This document shows positions 59,142 to 64,000 of a stretch of 64,000 nt of DNA, in pieces. The DNA is from Actinophytocola xanthii. GTDB taxonomy: Bacteria; Actinomycetota; Actinomycetes; Mycobacteriales; Pseudonocardiaceae. Numbering within the stretch: the stretch's first letter is position 1; the number at the start of each line of letters is the position of its first letter. The translations under genes and the position numbers were made by a program. The DNA lies in assembly GCF_001921205.1 (NCBI RefSeq), contig NZ_MSIE01000044.1, positions 1 through 64,000 on the forward strand, given 5' to 3'. The notes under the pieces were generated by a model. It saw only the letters and a list, made by a program, of their open reading frames with translations, searched no databases and had not been told where the DNA came from.

Positions 59142-59366
59142 GAGCAGGGGAAGCGTCTCCCCTGGTACGCGGGTGGCGGCGCCGGTCGAGGTCACAAGCA
59201 CGGAGCGTTTGAGACGCCCGAGTACCTGTGGTCCGAGACCCGCGCTGCCACGCCACTCACCCTTGATCTCGTCGACCTGGATGAGGCGATGCCAGAGGCT
59301 GGCGGGGAGGCTGGTGAGGCGACGACGAGAAGCAGCAGGGGTGAACACCAGCGGGTCCAAGGCCAA
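59142..59366 (-). pseudogene. Fic-domain protein, N-terminal remnant
   Basis: VDEIKGEWR, then GLGPQVLGRLKRSVLVTSTGA and TRVPGE, match the N-terminal region of Fic/DOC-family AMPylases (consensus L-S-P-Q-x-L-x-R-L-x-R-S-V-L-x-T-S-T-G-A). The HPFxxGNGR catalytic core is absent; the frame then runs into the HxlR gene end. Confidence 0.6.
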
Positions 59367-59473
59367 TGCCCAGCCAATTTGGTCGACGTGTTCTCGCTCA
59401 GCGGGACTGGGCGGTGAGGGGTCGCTCTACGCGCCCACGCCGGGTGCGGGCGGGGGCCAGAAGGCTTCCGGTG

Positions 59474-60136
59474 TCAGCTGGTGAGGCCGGCGTCGTGGGC
59501 GAGTAGGGCGACCTGGGTACGGTTGTTGAGATCGAGTTTGGTGAGTATGTGGGAAATGTGGGCTTTCACGGTGGCCACGCTCATGAACAGCTCGCCCGCG
59601 ATCTCGGCGTTGGACTTGCCCCGCCCGACGGCGATGGCGACCTCGCGTTCGCGTTCGCTGAGCTGATCCAGCGCGGTGGTGGCGTGGCGTTGCCGGGCGG
59701 CGGCGCCGGTGTCGCTGAGGTGGGCGATGAGCTGTCGGGTCACGGTCGGCGACAGGATGGCTTCGCCGGCTGCGACCCGCGATATCGCGCGCAGGATCTC
59801 GGCGGGTGGGGTGTGTTTGAGCAGGAAGCCGCTGGCCCCGGCGCGCAGCGCGCGCAGGACGTGCTCGTCGGCGTCGAAGGTGGTCAGGACGATGACCTCG
59901 GGTGGGTCGGGTCGGGCACGCAGCTGTTCGGTGGCGGCGTGGCCGTCGAGGGTGGGCATGCGGATGTCCATGAGCACCACGTCCGGGGCGTAGGCGTCGA
60001 CGGCGGCGGCTACTTCGCTTCCGTCGCCGGCCTCGCCGACCACGGTCAGGTCGGGTGAGCCGCCGATGACCATCGCCAGGCCGGCCCGCACGAGCGGGTC
60101 GTCGTCGACGACGAGGACCCGCACCGCTGCGTTCAC
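59474..60136 (-). CDS. NarL/FixJ-family response regulator
   Basis: 220 residues. Receiver: VVDDDPLVRAGL, Asp in VVLMDIRMP, Thr in VLTTFD, Lys in LLKHTP. C-terminal LuxR HTH: LSEREREVAIAVGRGKSNAEIAGEL (core GKSNAEIAGELF). GTG 60136 lies two bases after the kinase stop; GTG 60154 is an alternative. It pairs with the kinase at 60139-61368. Confidence 0.9.
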   Translation of the reverse strand: MNAAVRVLVVDDDPLVRAGLAMVIGGSPDLTVVGEAGDGSEVAAAVDAYAPDVVLMDIRMPTLDGHAATEQLRARPDPPEVIVLTTFDADEHVLRALRAGASGFLLKHTPPAEILRAISRVAAGEAILSPTVTRQLIAHLSDTGAAARQRHATTALDQLSEREREVAIAVGRGKSNAEIAGELFMSVATVKAHISHILTKLDLNNRTQVALLAHDAGLTS

Positions 60137-60138
60137 GA

Positions 60139-61368
60139 TCAGAGGGTAGGCCACGGTAGCCAGGCCCGGAGCCGGAACTCACCGGCCGGGGTGGGTCCGT
60201 GTTCGAGGCGTCCTCCGGCGAGGGCGGCCCGTTCGGCGAGTCCGATGAGGCCGCTGCCGGCGCCGGGAATTGCGGTACCACCGCCGGTGCCCATCGGGCA
60301 CGGGTTGCGGATCTCGACGGTTACGCCGTCGCCCGGGCTTGCCCGGACGGTGACGGTCACCTCGCCGTCGGGGGCGTGCTTGCGGGCGTTGGTCAGCCCT
60401 TCCTGCACGATCCGGTACGCGCTGCGCCCCACACCAGCCGGTACGGCGGAAAGCGCGTCGGTCTGCCAGTCGAGCCGTACCCGCATCCCGGCGCGCCGCG
60501 ATTGGTCGACGAGGTCGGGGAGGTCGGCCAGAGTGGGCTGCGGCCGTTCTGGAGTCTCGTCGGACCGGTCGACACCGGTACGGAGGACGCCGATCACCTC
60601 CCGAAGGTCCTCCAGCGCCTGGTAGGCGCTGTCGCGGATCACCCCGGCGGCACGGGCGACCTCCTCGGGCGCGGCGTCGGGGCGTAGCTCCAGCGCCCCG
60701 GCGTGCAGGCTCAGCAGGGTCAGGCGGTGGGCGAGCACGTCGTGCATCTCCCGGGCGATCCGGTTGCGTTCGCCCTGGCGGGCTTCGGCGACGCGCAGTT
60801 CCTGTTCGGCCTCGACCCGGCCAGCCCGCTCCCGCAGCGACTGGCGTCGGGCCCGTACGAACATGCCCCAGGCGAGCACCGCGACGCCGAAGACGACGCC
60901 CAGCACGATCTCCGACGGGGACCCGACTGGGACGTCGGGCCGAACCTGCAGCGTCAGGAACGGTACGAGCGCGCACCCAGCCGCGATCGGGGCGACCACC
61001 GCGAAGCGCCGGTGCACCGCGACGGTGAACAGCGCGATGAGCGCCGCGCCTCCGGCGGAGGTCGCGTAGACGCTGACCAGACCCGCGGCCACGGCGAGGC
61101 CGACCGGCCAGCGCCGGCGCAGCCACACCCCCAGACTGCACAGGCCGCCGAGGACGAGGTCGACGGTGAGCGGGCCCGGCGCGATGTGCTGCGCGCGGCT
61201 GTCGGCCAGGGTCAGCACCACCACGCCAGCGGCCAGCAGGAAACACGCGGCGTCGACCACGCGGGCGCGGACCGGGCGCTTGGCCGGGCGTACCGGATTG
61301 TGGTCAGTATCGTTGATCACGCCCGTCGGTAGCGGGCTCCGATCCTGCGGGTCCGCCGGGCCCATCAT
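60139..61368 (-). CDS. DesK/NarX-type sensor histidine kinase
   Basis: 409 residues. Four to six N-terminal membrane helices (VDAACFLLAAGVVVLTLA ... VLGVVFGVAVLAWGMFV), a coiled stretch (RRQSLRERAGRVEAEQELRVAEAR), the HisKA_3 phospho-site REMHDVLAHRLTLL and an HATPase ending GSGLIGLAERAALAGG. No extracellular sensor domain is present. ATG 61368 or 61365. It is cotranscribed with the NarL regulator. Confidence 0.9.
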   Translation of the reverse strand: MMGPADPQDRSPLPTGVINDTDHNPVRPAKRPVRARVVDAACFLLAAGVVVLTLADSRAQHIAPGPLTVDLVLGGLCSLGVWLRRRWPVGLAVAAGLVSVYATSAGGAALIALFTVAVHRRFAVVAPIAAGCALVPFLTLQVRPDVPVGSPSEIVLGVVFGVAVLAWGMFVRARRQSLRERAGRVEAEQELRVAEARQGERNRIAREMHDVLAHRLTLLSLHAGALELRPDAAPEEVARAAGVIRDSAYQALEDLREVIGVLRTGVDRSDETPERPQPTLADLPDLVDQSRRAGMRVRLDWQTDALSAVPAGVGRSAYRIVQEGLTNARKHAPDGEVTVTVRASPGDGVTVEIRNPCPMGTGGGTAIPGAGSGLIGLAERAALAGGRLEHGPTPAGEFRLRAWLPWPTL

Positions 61369-61562
61369 GAGCGAAGGGTACGGCCGGGTCGGGCCCCCCG
61401 GCATCCGACCAAAGTCGAACCCGAGGTGTAGACCTTCGACCCGCCGCCATCGACCTCGGCTCGTCGCTGCGCATGCGGCCGCTCCAGCAATCTTGTTCCA
61501 CATAACCGGAACGGACGGCCCAACACAGTCTCCGAAGTCCGGCTGCGACGAAGGAGTAGGAG

Positions 61563-62261
61563 ATGAGATCACCGCAGGCCACCGCCACCAACACACTTGC
61601 CCGCAGTGGGTTCGTTCGAGGCCGGCTCGTCGGCGTCGCGGCGATCGCGTTCGTGGTGTCGGTGGTGGTGGAGAACGCGGTGTTGGCGGTGTCGGGTGCG
61701 CCGACCTTCGACGCTCCGATCGAGGAAGTGCTGGCCTACTACGCTGCCAGCCGCGACTCGGTCGCGATCGCGTCCGGTCTGGTGGCCCTGTACCTGCCGC
61801 TGCTGCTCGTGTTCGTGACGGGCCTGCACGGCCTCGTGGAGCGGCGCGGCGGAGCGGGCGCCGACTGGTCGCGCCTCGCCCTGGCCGCCGGCGCGACGCT
61901 GTCGGCCATCGTCGTGCTTGTCAACGTCCTGCAGATCGGGCTCGCGCTTTCCGCTGGCGGGCTCGCCGAGCCGACGCCCGAGTTCGAACTCGTCTGGCAG
62001 GTTCACGCGGCGGCGTTCGCGCTGGCGCTGCCAGCGCTCGCCACCACCGTCATCGGCGCGGCCCTCGCCGCGCACGCGAGCAGGCTGACCCCGGCTTGGC
62101 AGCGCCTGCTGGGCCTGGTGGGCGGAAGCCTGCCGCTCGCCGCGGGACTCGGCAACCTCGCGATCGCCGACGGCTCACCGCTGCTGTTCGTCGGACTCCT
62201 AGGGTTCGCCGCCGGGCTCGTCTGGCTGCTCGCGACCGGCGCGCGCCTCCTCCGGTCGTGA
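61563..62261 (+). CDS. Six-helix membrane protein (DUF4386-like)
   Basis: 232 residues with about six hydrophobic helices (VGVAAIAFVVSVVVENAVLAV, GLVALYLPLLLVFVTGLHGL, ALAAGATLSAIVVLVNVLQIGLAL and others, quoted by core). DUF4386-type layout; function unknown. GGAG-rich SD before ATG 61563. It is divergent from the two-component system and is a plausible target of it. Confidence 0.8.
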   Translation: MRSPQATATNTLARSGFVRGRLVGVAAIAFVVSVVVENAVLAVSGAPTFDAPIEEVLAYYAASRDSVAIASGLVALYLPLLLVFVTGLHGLVERRGGAGADWSRLALAAGATLSAIVVLVNVLQIGLALSAGGLAEPTPEFELVWQVHAAAFALALPALATTVIGAALAAHASRLTPAWQRLLGLVGGSLPLAAGLGNLAIADGSPLLFVGLLGFAAGLVWLLATGARLLRS

Positions 62262-62875
62262 CCGAGAAGAGGCCGGCGCCGAGATCGCGCACGCGGGCGA
62301 GGACTCCGTGGACGCCGCCTGGCCGAGTCCTGGCCTGCGTGGCGTGGTGGTGCCGTCGTTCTCGTGGTGCATGGTCAGGCCGGAATCCCAGTCGTACCAA
62401 CGGTTGTCGAGGTGTTCCTCCAGCGGAGAGCTCGTGCGCTCCGCCTGGAAATGGCGTCCAGCGTCGATGTGTTCCTTGGCGCGGGCGAGGATCCAGTTGC
62501 ATTCACTCGGAGGACGGCCGTCTGGCCGTCGACCATCCACCGTGCCAGATGGAGCAGGCTTCCCCGGTCCTCGTCGACCAGGCCTGCCACTGTCGGGTCG
62601 GTGTGGTGAGCGGTCTGCACGTCGGCGAGGGCGTTCGGGTCGGCCCCCGGCGATGGACGTTCGCATGGCGGCAGCCCTGCAGCGGATCCCCTACTTGAGT
62701 TCCAAGATCAAATTTCGTCATAGCTCAGCTCGAACACGTCGTGCTGCCTTGCGTGTTCGGTGGAGCCTCAACTCCGGTCTTCGCCTGCCGATGGGGGGCG
62801 GGAAGGGGTATCGCCAGGACGAACGGCGAGGAGGTGAACCCCGAAGCCGCTCAACCGAGCCCGTGAGGAGACCCG
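62262..62875. other. Long gap without a convincing gene
   Basis: Several overlapping frames exist on both strands. The most protein-like (minus strand, around 62360-62520, RWYDWDSGLTMHH) lacks an RBS and a recognisable family. It may hold a decayed gene. GGGGTATCGC occurs near 62806 but no clear promoter can be assigned. Confidence 0.4.
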
Positions 62876-63385
62876 ATGGCGACTGGAGCTGCCTGCTGGC
62901 CGCGACTGGCCGTCCTCGTCGCGTCCGTGCTCGTGTTTCCCGCGGTGCCGGTCGCGGGTGCCGACGACGGCTCGACGACCGTCAGCGTCGAGGTGGCCAC
63001 CGGCATCACGCTGACCGCGTTGAGCGGTGGTATCGCGCTGTCCGGCATGGCGGGGACCACCGTGCCCGCCAACTCCGCGGTGGTGCACGCGGTGGAGACC
63101 AACAACGTCGCCGGCTATCTCGTCACGGTCCAGGGGCACACGGCGAACCTGGCCAGCGGGCCGGAGAACGCGGACCCGGTCCCGATCGGCGCGCTCGCCG
63201 TCCGCGGGCCGGGCACGGCGCAGTTCACCCCGCTCAACTCGGCGCGCCCGGTGACCGTGTACAGCACACCCGTCCCCTCGGCGGAAGGCGGCGACGAGCT
63301 CAGGGACGACTACCGGATCGGCGTCCCGTTCGTTGCCGGGAACACCTACTCCGCGACGCTCGACTACGTGGCGAGTGCGCTGTGA
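62876..63385 (+). CDS. Secreted WxL-like surface protein
   Basis: 169 residues. Signal peptide ends near VAGADDG; the mature part is strand-rich (TTVSVEVATGITLTALSGGIALSG, core VATGITLTALSG; VHAVETNNVAGYLVTVQG). The pattern and its 3' overlap with a DUF916 gene resemble WxL-domain proteins of Gram-positive cell surfaces, though the W-x-L motif itself is not obvious. ATG 62876; weak SD. Confidence 0.6.
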   Translation: MATGAACWPRLAVLVASVLVFPAVPVAGADDGSTTVSVEVATGITLTALSGGIALSGMAGTTVPANSAVVHAVETNNVAGYLVTVQGHTANLASGPENADPVPIGALAVRGPGTAQFTPLNSARPVTVYSTPVPSAEGGDELRDDYRIGVPFVAGNTYSATLDYVASAL

Positions 63386-64000
63386 TTCCGGCTCCGAACG
63401 GCACGGGCACGGCCCGGCGTCTCCTCGCGCTCGCCTGCTCGCTGTCACTCGTGACCGGCTGGACGACGGCCGCCGCGGAACCACCCCCGCCGTCGACCTC
63501 CACGTCGTACAACACCCGGCCTGCGGACTTCTCCCTCGCCATCACCCCGGCCCGGCTCGTGGTCGGGCCTGCCGACACCGACACCGACCGGCACGTCGAG
63601 GTGATCAACCGCGGCAGCGCACCGCTCGACGTCCTCGTGCAGGAGCGGGACTTCGTCGGCGGAACCGACGGGAGCCTGGTCTTCCGGGAGGACGCGCCCT
63701 ACTCCGCGTCGGCCTGGGTGAGCGCGTCGCCCGCGAGCTTCCGCCTCCAGCCGGGCACCGCCAGGACCGTCACCGCCCGCGTCGCGGTGCCGGACGACGC
63801 GGAACCGGGCGACCACGCGGTCGCACTGGTCTTCCTCGTCCCGGCGAAGGCCACCGGCCCTGAGAACGTGCGGATCAACCGCGCGATCGCCGCTCCGCTG
63901 TACATCGCCGTGCCAGGGGCCTCGGACGACTCGGCGATCATCAGCGGGCTCGCCGCGCCGGGGTTCGTCACCGGTGGCCCGGTCGAACTCACCGCGACCA
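63382..64000 (+). CDS. DUF916-type surface protein, 3' truncated by the window
   Basis: 206 residues visible. GTG 63382 overlaps the stop of the previous gene (GTGA). Signal peptide (LALACSLSLVTGW ... AAAEP), then ADFSLAITPARLVVGPAD, EVINRGSAPLDVLVQERDF and VALVFLVPA, the layout of DUF916/WxL peptidoglycan-binding domains in an Ig-like fold. The C-terminal membrane anchor expected of the family lies beyond base 64000. Confidence 0.7.
   Translation, partial: MIPAPNGTGTARRLLALACSLSLVTGWTTAAAEPPPPSTSTSYNTRPADFSLAITPARLVVGPADTDTDRHVEVINRGSAPLDVLVQERDFVGGTDGSLVFREDAPYSASAWVSASPASFRLQPGTARTVTARVAVPDDAEPGDHAVALVFLVPAKATGPENVRINRAIAAPLYIAVPGASDDSAIISGLAAPGFVTGGPVELTAT

Noticed and set aside
62199-62666. 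Minus-strand open frame in the 62.3-62.9 kb gap
   Set aside because: No RBS, no recognised family, low-complexity ends; possibly a decayed gene.

Overview
The window is very GC-rich (roughly 70-73% by eye), uses GTG starts freely, and carries gene families typical of filamentous Actinomycetota: SARP/AfsR regulators, LuxR-LAL and MocR regulators, XRE-DUF5753/DUF397 pairs, DUF574 methyltransferase, a CBM2-GH18 chitinase with DasR-type sites, and a Thermobifida/Saccharomonospora-type cutinase. A member of the Pseudonocardiaceae or a close relative fits best. This is inferred from gene content, since no rRNA or marker gene is present. No tRNA, rRNA, CRISPR array, insertion sequence or prophage was seen.

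Layout. 1-6.7 kb: the 3' end of a secreted peptidase with a P-domain, a membrane GGDEF diguanylate cyclase, a three-copy repeat array whose units each carry a perfect Shine-Dalgarno and a five-codon ORF (MNKDW), an MFS exporter and a one-module NRPS (C-A-PCP). 7-10.4 kb: a stress-flavoured block (DUF4235, conserved hypothetical, zinc alcohol dehydrogenase, RsbW-like kinase, STAS protein) with sigma-B-like promoters. 10.5-15 kb: GNAT, APH-like kinase and a wall-polymer cassette (CDP-glycerol-type transferase, nucleotidyltransferase, GDPD). 15-19.2 kb: chitinase under DasR-like sites, permease, two alpha/beta hydrolases including a polyester-hydrolase/cutinase homologue. 19.3-24.4 kb: TetR (QsdR-like), acyl-CoA ligase and LAL regulator. 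24.4-27.7 kb: an RHH regulator, DUF4097 and ABC-2 transporter operon behind a GTGCCA half-site array. 27.8-31 kb: a Tat-exported serine-hydrolase pseudoenzyme followed by an OmpR-type two-component system.

31-43 kb: XRE/DUF397 pair, hypothetical proteins, a LigD-type phosphoesterase, an RNA-methyltransferase-like gene behind a tiny uORF and a possible three-way-junction leader, Nudix, a three-gene membrane protein-HTH-oxidoreductase operon, zinc metallopeptidase, MocR/aminotransferase pair, XRE-TPR regulator and an acyltransferase broken by two in-frame amber codons. 43-55 kb: a small secreted proline-rich peptide, SARP-NB-ARC-TPR regulator, vWA protein, unknown protein, DUF574 methyltransferase, second XRE/DUF397 pair, UbiB-like kinase, sigma-70 factor, STAS protein and a small lipoprotein operon. 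55-64 kb: second SARP, SnoaL/HxlR pair, Fic remnant, NarL/DesK-type two-component system, membrane protein, and a WxL-like/DUF916 surface-protein pair running off the end.

Most genes form short operons or divergent regulator/target pairs, and many intergenic gaps hold recognisable hairpins or symmetric operators. The items most worth following up are the MNKDW repeat array, the uORF plus structured leader at 33.2 kb, the pseudoenzyme/two-component unit, and the cutinase.
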